A stretch of 64,000 bases of DNA from Paenibacillus sp. PL2-23. GTDB lineage: Bacteria; Bacillota; Bacilli; Paenibacillales; Paenibacillaceae. The notes below the pieces were generated by a model, which did not search any database, was not told where the DNA came from, and was given only the letters and a program-made list of their open reading frames with translations. This document shows, one piece after another, positions 45,921 through 53,828 of the stretch. How positions within the stretch are numbered: the stretch's first letter is position 1; each line of letters begins with the position of its first letter. The translations under genes were made by a program, and so were the position numbers. The DNA is taken from the NCBI RefSeq assembly GCF_040834005.1, contig NZ_CP162129.1, forward strand, positions 2,814,001 to 2,878,000, read 5' to 3'.

Positions 45921-48206
45921 TTGAAAACCTTAATTATAGCGGAGAAACCCGACATGGGGCGTAATATCGCGGCAGCCATAGATCCCAAAGCCAAAAACAA
46001 CCGCACTTATATAGAAGGCGAACAATATATCATTACATGGGCAATTGGGCATTTGATCGGCTTGGCCGAGCCAGATGCTTATGATGACCGCTACAAAAAG
46101 TGGAATATCGCAGATTTGCCCATTATTCCGAGCACGTTCAAGCTTGTCCCGAACCGGAAAACGATGGATCAGCTCAAGGTGATCAAGGATCTGGCGAAGC
46201 GCTGCGATTCCCTTGTGAATTGCTGCGACGCCGGGCGTGAGGGCCAATACATCTTTTCGCTTATCCAGCGGCATCTTAGGCTCAAGCAGCCTGTGAAGCG
46301 CCTGTGGATTTCGGATTTGACGCCGGAGACGATTCGAAGAGGCTTCGCTGAGCTGAGAGATGGGTCCGAATACGATAACCTAACCAAAGCCGCAACCGCC
46401 CGAAGCGAAGCGGATTGGCTGATCGGGATGAACGGCTCGCGCGCCTTCACGACGAGACACAACGTGCTGCTATCCGTGGGCAGAGTGCAGACGCCGGTTC
46501 TCGCGCTAATCTATGACAGACAGAAAACAATCGAAAGCTTCGACTCGTTGAAATTTTATGAGGTGGAGGCGCAATTCCAACAGGAAGACCTTACATACAG
46601 AGGCTTATGGCAGGGAGAGCGGATGACGGATCCCGAGCGCGCTAAAGCTATTGCAGCCAAGGTGAAGGGGAAGCCGGGAAGAATTGCGTCCTACGAGGTG
46701 AAGGAGCTGAAGGAATATCCGTACAAGCTGTACGATCTGACGCTGCTTCAGCGGGAGGCTAACGGTAAATACGGTTTTTCGGCCAAAAAAACGCTGGATA
46801 TCGCTCAAGCGCTCTACGAGAAGCATAAGGTCATCTCCTATCCGCGTACCAATTCCAACTATGTAACGGAGCAGAACATTCCGGAGATGCATAAGGCCTT
46901 GGCCTCGCTCCAAGGAACGTCCTATGACGAATGGGTGAGAGGCGCGAACAAGGGCCTTGTCCATAAGGGGAACAAATATATTTGCAACCCGTCCAAGGTG
47001 GAGGATCACCATGCGATTCTGCCGACGCATCGAAAAGCTTCAGGGTTATCGCCTGAGGAGAGCAAGCTGTATGATCTCATTGTGCGGCGCTTTCTCTCCC
47101 AATTTTATGCTGCAGCGGAATATAAGTCGCATACTGTACTGACGGAGGTGGAGGGCGAGACGTTCAAAACGAACGTGAAGGAGCTGCTCAGCCTCGGATG
47201 GAAAATCATTTATGCCGATCAGAAGAAGGAGAAGGGCAAGGCCGCCAAAAAGGATGAGGATTCGGAGGAGGAAGAGGAGGTCGCGGAGCCCTTCTCTGTT
47301 GACGCCAAGGCTGGCGTTGTATGCCGGGAAGCGCAGTCGAAGGAGAAAGAGACGCAGCCGCCTAAGCCTTATACGGAGGGCACGCTGCTGAAGGCGATGG
47401 AAAGCGCCGGCAAGCAGATCGAAGACGAGGAAGTCCGCGACGCGATGAAGGATTCCGGCCTCGGCACGCCCGCTACACGCGCAGCAACGATTGAGAGGCT
47501 GAAGAATGTAGGCTACGTTACGATGCAGGGCAAAAAAATTATGATTACCCAAAAAGGCCGAACAGCAATTGAGCTGATACGGGCTGCGGGCGTGGAGCTG
47601 CTGACCTCGCCGGAGATGACGGGCATGTGGGAGCGTCGGCTGAACGACATAGCCAGAGGGAACGCATCCGATGCTCAGTTTATGGACAATGTCAAAAAAT
47701 TCGCCACGATGATTGTTGAGAAGGTTCGGCTGCAGACAAGAGTGGATGTCAAAGCGTTTGAAGGGGACGACGCCGGGGCAAGAGGGAAATCCCGCAGAGG
47801 AACGGCCAAGACAGGCAAGGCGGCGGGGGAGAGGTCCGCATCGCCAAGAGGCAGCGTACGCGCCAGAACAACGGCGACGGCAACGACAACGGCTGCAGGA
47901 GCGTCAAGCGGAAGCGAAGCGCCATCGGAGCCTCGCGTCGTGGCCGCCTGTCCCAGACCGGGCTGCGGCGGCCGATTGTTTATGGGACGCAAGGGTTATG
48001 GCTGCTCGAATTATCGCAGCGGCTGCAAATTTGTCATCTGGAAGGAGTCATTCGGCCGCAGCTTGACGGATGCCCAGATCAAAGCGTTAGTCGAAAAGGG
48101 GAAAACGGCGAAGCTGAAGCTTGTTCTCGCAGACGGCTCGCCAAGCGAGGGCCGAATCGTGCTTCGCTCCGCCGAGACAGGCGATATCGGTGTGGAGCAA
48201 GCATAG
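45921..48206 (+). CDS. topB: DNA topoisomerase III
   Basis: 761 aa, start TTG at 45921 with AAAGGAG upstream. The Toprim domain opens with LIIAEKPDMGRNIAAAI and contains the DAGREGQYI acidic cluster. The type IA core follows, with active-site Tyr307 in SYPRTNS. A lysine/acidic low-complexity insert occurs around residues 433-460. The C-terminal tail has an Ala/Thr/Arg-rich linker and a four-cysteine zinc module (CPRPGCGGRLFMGRKGYGC). It decatenates single-stranded DNA, often with a RecQ-like helicase. Confidence 0.94.
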   Translation: MKTLIIAEKPDMGRNIAAAIDPKAKNNRTYIEGEQYIITWAIGHLIGLAEPDAYDDRYKKWNIADLPIIPSTFKLVPNRKTMDQLKVIKDLAKRCDSLVNCCDAGREGQYIFSLIQRHLRLKQPVKRLWISDLTPETIRRGFAELRDGSEYDNLTKAATARSEADWLIGMNGSRAFTTRHNVLLSVGRVQTPVLALIYDRQKTIESFDSLKFYEVEAQFQQEDLTYRGLWQGERMTDPERAKAIAAKVKGKPGRIASYEVKELKEYPYKLYDLTLLQREANGKYGFSAKKTLDIAQALYEKHKVISYPRTNSNYVTEQNIPEMHKALASLQGTSYDEWVRGANKGLVHKGNKYICNPSKVEDHHAILPTHRKASGLSPEESKLYDLIVRRFLSQFYAAAEYKSHTVLTEVEGETFKTNVKELLSLGWKIIYADQKKEKGKAAKKDEDSEEEEEVAEPFSVDAKAGVVCREAQSKEKETQPPKPYTEGTLLKAMESAGKQIEDEEVRDAMKDSGLGTPATRAATIERLKNVGYVTMQGKKIMITQKGRTAIELIRAAGVELLTSPEMTGMWERRLNDIARGNASDAQFMDNVKKFATMIVEKVRLQTRVDVKAFEGDDAGARGKSRRGTAKTGKAAGERSASPRGSVRARTTATATTTAAGASSGSEAPSEPRVVAACPRPGCGGRLFMGRKGYGCSNYRSGCKFVIWKESFGRSLTDAQIKALVEKGKTAKLKLVLADGSPSEGRIVLRSAETGDIGVEQA

Positions 48207-48226
48207 CCAGGGGCTTTGCAGCGCTC

Positions 48227-48964
48227 CTAATCCCGATTCACATAACGATGTATCGTGTCCGGCACATCCTTCAGCTCATCCAGCGTAAAAAACGCACCGC
48301 GCGGCTTCACGTCGATCTGCACCATATTATATTGCCACTCCTCGAGCATACGCATATGAATGGCGTGTATTCCAGCGGTGAGGGCTGGGACGACATCTGT
48401 TCGGATGGAGTTGCCGATCATCCAGGTGTGCTCGCGGTCGAAGGTGCCGGTCGCCAGGATTTGCTCCAATGCGTCGTTATTTTTTAACTGGCGGATATAA
48501 ATACGGGAGCTGAAATAACGTTCCAGACCCATTCGTTCAATCTTGCGCCGCTGGATCAGCAGCTCACCGCCTGTGTACAGATGGAGCTCATGGCCGGCAG
48601 TCGCAAGCTCGTCAAGCGTATGCTCCATATGGGGATACGGCTCCGTCTCATGCTCGTATACGCTTAGGCCAAGCTTCCACAGGAAGTCCTCTTCCACCGG
48701 AGATCGCTTGCGGCCTGTCAGATCGCTGAAATACAGGTATGTGTCGACAAAGGATTGCGGAAAGTGCTCGCTCTTGAACCCCGTCTGGCCGATCAAGGCG
48801 ATATCAATCTCCGTCTGCTTGTCGCGAATGGCGCCAGCCGTTACGACGGACGATCTGCCGAACCAGGTCGTCATGGAGTCGACGAATTGATCCACGACAA
48901 AAAAGAAATATTTGTTGCAATAAATTAACGTATCGTCAAGGTCAAACAAGATATGCTGTTTCAT
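48227..48964 (-). CDS. HAD-superfamily hydrolase
   Basis: 245 aa. Motif I LFDLDDTLIYCNKYFF, motif II HLYTGGE, the motif III region IRQLKNN and motif IV WMIGNSIRTDVVPALTAGIHAIHM make a complete HAD phosphatase with an alpha-helical cap. The C-terminal segment is longer than in simple phosphoglycolate phosphatases. Substrate unknown. The gene converges on topB with 20 bases between stops and no clear terminator. Confidence 0.85.
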   Translation of the reverse strand: MKQHILFDLDDTLIYCNKYFFFVVDQFVDSMTTWFGRSSVVTAGAIRDKQTEIDIALIGQTGFKSEHFPQSFVDTYLYFSDLTGRKRSPVEEDFLWKLGLSVYEHETEPYPHMEHTLDELATAGHELHLYTGGELLIQRRKIERMGLERYFSSRIYIRQLKNNDALEQILATGTFDREHTWMIGNSIRTDVVPALTAGIHAIHMRMLEEWQYNMVQIDVKPRGAFFTLDELKDVPDTIHRYVNRD

Positions 48965-49135
48965 CTTATGGGGTCTCCTTTGCGGGAACGATCATGTTCA
49001 CTATCGTATGAACAATCTACCCCAAATCCATGTCATTAGTCAATGAAGGGGAACGAACCGGCAACGCCAGCCATCTTCCCCCAGCAAGCATAGGACGCCT
49101 TCGCCTTCCGCATAATGTAAGTGGAGGTGAGCGAC

Positions 49136-49273
49136 GTGCCGTTCAACAAAAGCGAAAAAATTCATAATCAGCAGAACGAGGCGAGGCAGCAGTCCAAGGC
49201 CATTACGCCAAAAGCGGAAAAAATGGCGGACAGAGCAGCCAGTCTTAACGGGATTAACAAGGAAAACATGTAG
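49136..49273 (+). CDS. Small ORF, 45 aa, hydrophilic
   Basis: Starts GTG behind GTGGAGGTGAG, a near-perfect ribosome site. The product begins MPFNKSEKIHNQQNEARQQ and is Asn/Gln/Lys/Ala-rich without hydrophobic segments, like some small spore or stress proteins, but I cannot place it in a family. It is followed by a strong hairpin. The ribosome site and terminator are the main support. Confidence 0.55.
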   Translation: MPFNKSEKIHNQQNEARQQSKAITPKAEKMADRAASLNGINKENM

Positions 49274-49285
49274 CATGTGCAATGA

Positions 49286-49320
49286 AAGAGGAGAGATCGT
49301 ATGGGACGATCTCTCCTCTT
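49286..49320. terminator. Bidirectional hairpin between two small genes
   Basis: AAGAGGAGAGATCGT and ACGATCTCTCCTCTT form a perfect 15-base stem with a five-base loop, between the stops of the converging 45-aa and 74-aa genes. Confidence 0.8.
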
Positions 49321-49327
49321 CCGTATG

Positions 49328-49552
49328 TCATGCATATTTCAGCTGCGTCTCCGCCAGACGATTCTTAATGAACAGGATTCGCTTGCGTACGTAGAAGTCA
49401 CGACTGTCGCTTCTCAGGTCGCGAGGCCCAATCACCTCCTCTGTGTCGTTATTAATGATGACGAGCCTGCCGTCGCTATAAAACTTAAAGGTTAAATCGC
49501 GGTGTGGCCTTGCCTTCTCAACGTAACGGAAATTCTCACAGTTGGTTTTCAT
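49328..49552 (-). CDS. SOS-controlled small protein of unknown function
   Basis: 74 aa from the ATG at 49552, with AAAGGAGG about ten bases upstream. It begins MKTNCENFRYVEKARPHRD, then has a beta-rich, charged body (LTFKFYSDGRLVIINNDTEEVIG, DFYVRKRILFIKNRL). No membrane helix or signal peptide. Its promoter spacer is a perfect LexA operator and a second operator lies downstream, so DNA damage should induce it. I do not recognise the family, and it resembles neither YneA nor other known SOS proteins. Confidence 0.72.
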   Translation of the reverse strand: MKTNCENFRYVEKARPHRDLTFKFYSDGRLVIINNDTEEVIGPRDLRSDSRDFYVRKRILFIKNRLAETQLKYA

Positions 49553-49592
49553 GGTGATCAAGCCTCCTTTGTCATTATACATCCACAAACTA

Positions 49593-49606
49593 GAACGTTT
49601 GTTCTT
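49593..49606 (-). promoter_or_regulatory. LexA operator (SOS box) B of the 74-aa gene
   Basis: Minus strand AGAACAAACGTTCT: centre and half-sites fit CGAACRNRYGTTYG, with only the two outermost bases different. It lies between the main -10 and the start codon. A further TATAAT is at 49575-49580. Confidence 0.8.
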
Positions 49607-49613
49607 GTTCTCA

Positions 49614-49642
49614 TTATACCAAACATTTGTTCGGGTGGAAAG
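49614..49642 (-). promoter_or_regulatory. Promoter of the 74-aa SOS gene
   Basis: Minus strand TTTCCA (49637-49642), 17-base spacer, TATAAT (49614-49619). The spacer is almost wholly occupied by a LexA operator. Confidence 0.75.
49621..49634 (-). promoter_or_regulatory. Perfect LexA operator (SOS box) A of the 74-aa gene
   Basis: Minus strand CGAACAAATGTTTG matches CGAACRNRYGTTYG at all 14 positions, between -35 and -10. It is the best LexA site in the window. Confidence 0.92.
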
Positions 49643-49706
49643 TGTTTTTTATTTGCCGTAAACTAGATTTATAGAAGCGTTTGCAGGATGAGAAGGAGTG
49701 CGATGA

Positions 49707-50432
49707 ATGCTGAGAATAAAGGGTTTGTCCAAGCGGATCCCCGGCGGTCCGAAGGTTCTGAACGATATTAGCTTTGAAGCTTATGAAGGCGATTTTATCG
49801 CGGTGAAGGGAAGCAGCGGAAGCGGGAAGTCGATGCTGCTGAAATGTCTGGCCCTGCAGGAAAGCTGGACCTCCGGCACCTACCAGTTCAACGGCAAGGA
49901 TGTGCTGAAGGAAGGCTGGCTGGCGAAGCAGAAGGTGAAGCAGCAGGTCGCTTACATAGAAGAGAAGCCGTATCTCATTCCGGAGAGGAGCGGCCTCAAA
50001 AATGTCATTATCGGGTCGGTCAATCAAACGCCAGCGTGGCGCAGATGGACGGGCATGGTGCGCAATGACGACTATATGGGCGCCATGGACTTGATCGAGA
50101 AGCGCGGCTTGCTGGACAAGGCGCATATCAAGGCGAAGCATTTAAGCGGCGGCGAACGGCAGAGAATGGCTATTGCCAGAGCGCTTGTGCATGGGGCCAA
50201 GGTCATTGTGGCCGATGAGCCGGTATCCGGACTTGATCCGCATGCTGCGGATGGGGTGCTCAGCGAGCTCAAGGCGCTCTGCAAGAACGAAGGCATTATC
50301 GTTATCGCTGTGCTGCATCAGGGGGATTGGGCCGAGCGGTACGCGGATCGTATTCTGGGACTGAACCAAGGCCAGCTCGTTGTCGACGTGTACGGCAGAA
50401 GACTGACGGAGCGGGAGAAATCTCAGCTCTAG
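49707..50432 (+). CDS. ABC transporter ATP-binding protein (PhnC-like), orphan
   Basis: 241 aa. Walker A GSSGSGKS, Q-loop region QQVAYIEEKPY, signature LSGGERQRMAIARAL, Walker B KVIVADEPVSGLD and switch His in AVLHQGDW are complete. The insert SVNQTPAWRRWTGM between Q-loop and signature resembles PhnC-type phosphonate importer ATPases. No permease or binding protein is adjacent, so partner and substrate are unknown. Start ATG follows GAGAAGGAGTG. Confidence 0.85.
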   Translation: MLRIKGLSKRIPGGPKVLNDISFEAYEGDFIAVKGSSGSGKSMLLKCLALQESWTSGTYQFNGKDVLKEGWLAKQKVKQQVAYIEEKPYLIPERSGLKNVIIGSVNQTPAWRRWTGMVRNDDYMGAMDLIEKRGLLDKAHIKAKHLSGGERQRMAIARALVHGAKVIVADEPVSGLDPHAADGVLSELKALCKNEGIIVIAVLHQGDWAERYADRILGLNQGQLVVDVYGRRLTEREKSQL

Positions 50433-50505
50433 GATGAGAGCGGGGGATGTTGGGGTATGGGATGAGCGGTAGTGAGCATATAGTGGAGTATCTCACTACA
50501 ATAGG

Positions 50506-51132
50506 ATGGTGAAAACCGATATGGCAGTTTCATCCCCATTGATTGTCCAGACCGCAAAAGCGACCTTTCCTAAGGCGGATTTGTCCATCCCGCACGTAAG
50601 CGGAGGGACAAGCGAAGCGGCGATGGCGGCAATCAACAAAGCTCTGCTGCATACAGCCCAGCAGCTTGTGAACAGCCAAGGCAGCCTGGAAGCTCCGGGC
50701 TCGGAGATGATAGGATACTTTGAGCTGAAAACAAACGAAAAGGGCATCCTCAGCTTGTCCATGTACAATTACGCATACACCGGCGGAGCGCATGGCATGA
50801 CGCTGCAGAAGTCGTTGACCTTCAACGCGTCCACAGGCCAAAGCTATACGCTTGCGGAGCTGTTCAAGCCTGGGAGCGATTATGTGTCGCGGATTAACAA
50901 ATTTGTAGCAGCGGGCATACAGGCTCGCGGGATCGACACCTTGGAGCCGTTCAAGACGATCGCGCCCGACCAGCCCTTCTATATCGCTGACAGGACGCTT
51001 GTCATTTATTTTGGTCTATACGAGCTGGCGGCTTATGTATACGGGTTTTTATATTTCCCCATATCGGTGTACGACCTGGGGGATATCATCAATGAAGACG
51101 GGCCGCTGGGGCCGATGCTGGCAAACGATTAA
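50506..51132 (+). CDS. DUF3298/RsiV-like domain protein
   Basis: 208 aa. ISLSMYNYAYTGGAHGMTLQKSLTFNASTGQSYTLAELFKPGSDYVSRINKFV and the C-terminal IADRTLVIYFGLYELAAYVYG are the DUF4163-DUF3298 pair found in the lysozyme-sensing part of anti-sigma factor RsiV and in related secreted proteins. Here no signal peptide or membrane helix precedes it and no sigma factor gene is adjacent. Start may be ATG at 50506 or at 50521, since AGGATGG serves either. Function unknown. Confidence 0.78.
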   Translation: MVKTDMAVSSPLIVQTAKATFPKADLSIPHVSGGTSEAAMAAINKALLHTAQQLVNSQGSLEAPGSEMIGYFELKTNEKGILSLSMYNYAYTGGAHGMTLQKSLTFNASTGQSYTLAELFKPGSDYVSRINKFVAAGIQARGIDTLEPFKTIAPDQPFYIADRTLVIYFGLYELAAYVYGFLYFPISVYDLGDIINEDGPLGPMLAND

Positions 51133-51154
51133 TAAGGCGTAGCATGCACAAAAC

Positions 51155-51200
51155 AAGGACTTTCAGGGCTCCCGGAGGGGTGCCCCGGAGGTCCTTTTTT
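51155..51200 (+). terminator. Terminator after the DUF3298-like gene
   Basis: AAGGAC pairs with GTCCTT, with an inner GGGC/GCCC stem, followed by TTTTTT. Confidence 0.85.
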
Positions 51201-51261
51201 GCCGTTTATCCAGCATGGTTGCCCTCAGCCAGTCATACAGTAGGGATATGGAGGTGAGTGT

Positions 51262-52905
51262 ATGGCTACGGTGTTATTGGGCATGGCACTGGGTGGAACG
51301 GTGTGCATGCTTATGCTGGCGCTGGCGATCAAGGCGCAGCGGAGCGTGCGGCTGAATAGCTATCAAAGCCTGGCCAGCTACGGACGGCAGATGCAGCTGT
51401 TGCAGGACAAGCACGATCTTGCGCGCTTTGGCCTATCCCAGCTGCTGGGACGAGGCGGGGGAGGCATATGGCCGATGGGTCTTTCCTTCGGCACGATGGC
51501 TCTGCTTGGAAGCAGCGTCATTGTGCTCGGCCCCGCGCTTCAGCAGGGAGGCTTATCCGTAATCGGATACGGACTTCCGCTTCTAGGCTTGTTCTATGTG
51601 TGCGTAAGCGGAAGCTTGGCGGAGCTGTCCTCGGCCTATCCGGTAGCCGGAAGCTTCTATTACGCAGCCAAGGAGATGGGGGGGAGGCGCTGGGGACTGC
51701 GGGCCGGCTGGTTCCATGCGGGAGGCCATCTCGCCATGCTGGCGCTGTTGATTGGAGGCTGCGCGTACGCGGCCGACAGCTCGGCAGCTGCTCTGTGGGG
51801 CTATCAAACCTCGGGTCTAACCTTTGGCCTGTTTGCGCTGGCGATTGCCGCTACGCAAGCGGCTGTCCACCAATATGGCGCGGCCTGGCTCAAGAGTATA
51901 CATGCCGCGGGGCTATGGCTTCAGCTGGCAGGCGCGCTCCTGCTACTAGCCGGTCTTGCTTGGCTGTTCTGGCCCGGGGGCTATTCGCCCGCGCTGCTGT
52001 ATCAGCTGCAAACGATAGACTTCAGCGGGAAGGTGGGCATGGAGTCTTATTTGGTCGGCTTATTATGGCTGACGAAGCTGTTCATAGGCATGGATGGCGC
52101 TTCTCAAGCGGCAGAAGAAGCGATGGAGCCGCGCGTGAAGGTGCCGTGGGCCATATTCCTGGCCACCTCCTATGCCTTTGTAATCGGCTTTGCGCTGCTA
52201 ACGTTAGTCGCGATTATGGCGGGACCCTCTGGTGTGATTGGAGCGGCTGGGTCAGCCTTGGGCTGGAGCAGCGGGTCCACGGGCATGCTGAGTAACATCG
52301 AAGTGATGATGGCTGGCTTGTGGGGCTCGCCTGTCGTTCTGTTCATCATTCTTGTATCGCTCTGGGGCAGCGGGCTGCAGTCCTTGTCCGTGTGCGCCAG
52401 AACGTTGTTAGGGTTGGCGCGGGAGAATGCGGCTCCATTTGCTTCAAAGCTTGGTTTGATCTCTGGGAATGGCAAGTCGCCATGGGCTGCAGGCTGGATC
52501 GGCGCCGCGACTGCGGCTGCCTTGCTGGCGGGTGCGCATATGGCTTCGCCTGGATCAGCCTTGCTGCCGCTTCTCGCATTCGCCATTGTGGCGTTGCATA
52601 CCGCGTATGCGATTCCGATCGGGCTGCGGTTCACAAGCTGGGGTCCGTTCCGGAGAGCCCGCCTGCAGCGAGCAGGGGAGGAGAGCCTCGTTCAGTCGCG
52701 CTGGAGCAGCGCGCCATGGCAGCTAGGCGGCTGGAGCCCGCTTGTGAACGGCGCAGCGTTCCTGTGGCTGGTTGTTACGTCAGCGGCTGCCGTCCTGCTG
52801 CTGGAGCATGCGGCAGCGATCGGACTCGCTGTATTGATGCTGCTGGCAACGGTTTTTGAGCTGGTCTCCAGACGGCAATCACGCCCAGCCCCTCGGGGGA
52901 AATAA
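51262..52905 (+). CDS. APC-family amino acid permease
   Basis: 547 aa with about 12 membrane helices plus a preceding N-terminal hydrophobic helix. YPVAGSFYYAAKEMGGRRWGLRAGWFHAGGHLAML and the later MDGASQAAEEAMEPRVKVPWAIFLATSYAFV match the amino acid/choline/GABA permease group of the APC superfamily. The gene is GC-rich and Ala/Gly/Leu-heavy even for a permease. The substrate, perhaps a neutral amino acid or GABA, is uncertain. ATG follows GGAGGTGAGTGT. Confidence 0.83.
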   Translation: MATVLLGMALGGTVCMLMLALAIKAQRSVRLNSYQSLASYGRQMQLLQDKHDLARFGLSQLLGRGGGGIWPMGLSFGTMALLGSSVIVLGPALQQGGLSVIGYGLPLLGLFYVCVSGSLAELSSAYPVAGSFYYAAKEMGGRRWGLRAGWFHAGGHLAMLALLIGGCAYAADSSAAALWGYQTSGLTFGLFALAIAATQAAVHQYGAAWLKSIHAAGLWLQLAGALLLLAGLAWLFWPGGYSPALLYQLQTIDFSGKVGMESYLVGLLWLTKLFIGMDGASQAAEEAMEPRVKVPWAIFLATSYAFVIGFALLTLVAIMAGPSGVIGAAGSALGWSSGSTGMLSNIEVMMAGLWGSPVVLFIILVSLWGSGLQSLSVCARTLLGLARENAAPFASKLGLISGNGKSPWAAGWIGAATAAALLAGAHMASPGSALLPLLAFAIVALHTAYAIPIGLRFTSWGPFRRARLQRAGEESLVQSRWSSAPWQLGGWSPLVNGAAFLWLVVTSAAAVLLLEHAAAIGLAVLMLLATVFELVSRRQSRPAPRGK

Positions 52906-52981
52906 GAATGAGGGAAATAATCAAAGGGAATATTCAGGATCATTTCCCGGGGAAGCGCAATAACGGACAGAAAAACGATCG

Positions 52982-53002
52982 TTTCGACAGGAACTGTCGA
53001 AA
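52982..53002. repeat. Perfect palindrome TTTCGACAG-GAA-CTGTCGAAA
   Basis: Nine-base arms around GAA, just after AACGATCGTT (another palindrome, about 52974-52983). No T run follows, so it looks more like an operator than a terminator. Confidence 0.5.
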
Positions 53003-53052
53003 TAGTCTGTCAATTATAGCTTGTGGACCGAGGTTAGGGGCAAAACTATGTT

Positions 53053-53082
53053 TTGCCAACTTCTCCCTGCAACGCTTATAAT
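53053..53082 (+). promoter_or_regulatory. Promoter of the MOSC gene, flanked by an inverted repeat
   Basis: TTGCCA, 18-base spacer, TATAAT. An 11-base perfect inverted repeat, TTCTCCCTGCA (53061-53071) and TGCAGGGAGAA (53099-53109), spans the -10 and transcript start. Confidence 0.65.
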
Positions 53083-53123
53083 GGGAGAAATATGATTCTG
53101 CAGGGAGAAAGGATGAGAAATCG

Positions 53124-53783
53124 TTGAGTATGATAGCTGCAAAAGCGAGGCTCGCCTCGATCCAGCTTGGCGAGCCCAAGCCTCTTCAGCACGGCTCCAA
53201 GGAAGTGCTGAGCGGCATCTACAAGAGCGCGACAGACGCTCCGGCGCTAGTGGGACGGCTTGGGATTCAGGGTGACGGACAAGGGGACACCATCAACCAC
53301 GGAGGCCCGGACAAAGCCGTCTGTGCTTACTTTGAGCGACGTTATGCCTTCTGGCAGGAAGAGTTCGGGCAGCCGTTCCCGAATGGCTCATTTGGCGAAA
53401 ATTTCACCATCGGCGATTGGGTGGAGGAGGATCTCTGCATCGGTGATGTACTCACAGTGGGAGGAGCTGTGCTGCAGGTCAGCCAGCCAAGGCAGCCCTG
53501 CTTCAAGCTTGGGCTCCGCAATGCATTGCCGACGCTGCCGGTCAGAACGCAGGAGACGGGCTACAGCGGCTTTTATTTCCGAGTGCTGGAGGAAGGGCAG
53601 GTCTGTGCAGGCGACAGCTTCGCCATTGTAGAACGCCATCCCTTGGGGTTCACCATTGCGGAAGCCAACCAAGTGATGTATGTTGCGAAGCAGGATGCGG
53701 CGGCCATCCAGAAGCTTCTAGCTGTGCAGGAGCTTGCGGAGAGCTGGCGAAAGCAGCTTCAGGGGCGGCTGGACAAACTTTAA
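53124..53783 (+). CDS. MOSC domain protein (YiiM type)
   Basis: 219 aa, start TTG at 53124 behind AAAGG. GIYKSATDAPALVGRLGIQGDGQGDTINHGGPDKAVCAYF, GSFGENFTI and LQVSQPRQPCFKLGLR are the MOSC domain, with the Cys of RQPCFKL as the likely molybdenum ligand. YiiM-like proteins use the molybdenum cofactor to reduce N-hydroxylated compounds. A three-helix C-terminal extension follows from about residue 170. It has its own promoter. Confidence 0.9.
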   Translation: MSMIAAKARLASIQLGEPKPLQHGSKEVLSGIYKSATDAPALVGRLGIQGDGQGDTINHGGPDKAVCAYFERRYAFWQEEFGQPFPNGSFGENFTIGDWVEEDLCIGDVLTVGGAVLQVSQPRQPCFKLGLRNALPTLPVRTQETGYSGFYFRVLEEGQVCAGDSFAIVERHPLGFTIAEANQVMYVAKQDAAAIQKLLAVQELAESWRKQLQGRLDKL

Positions 53784-53828
53784 GTCCATTAATGATTTAT
53801 GACATTAACTAATGTGGAGGGATTATCA

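Noticed and set aside
47220..47300. Acidic/lysine run in TopB as a repeat or frameshift
   Set aside because: The frame continues cleanly into conserved TopB sequence, so it is a low-complexity insert.
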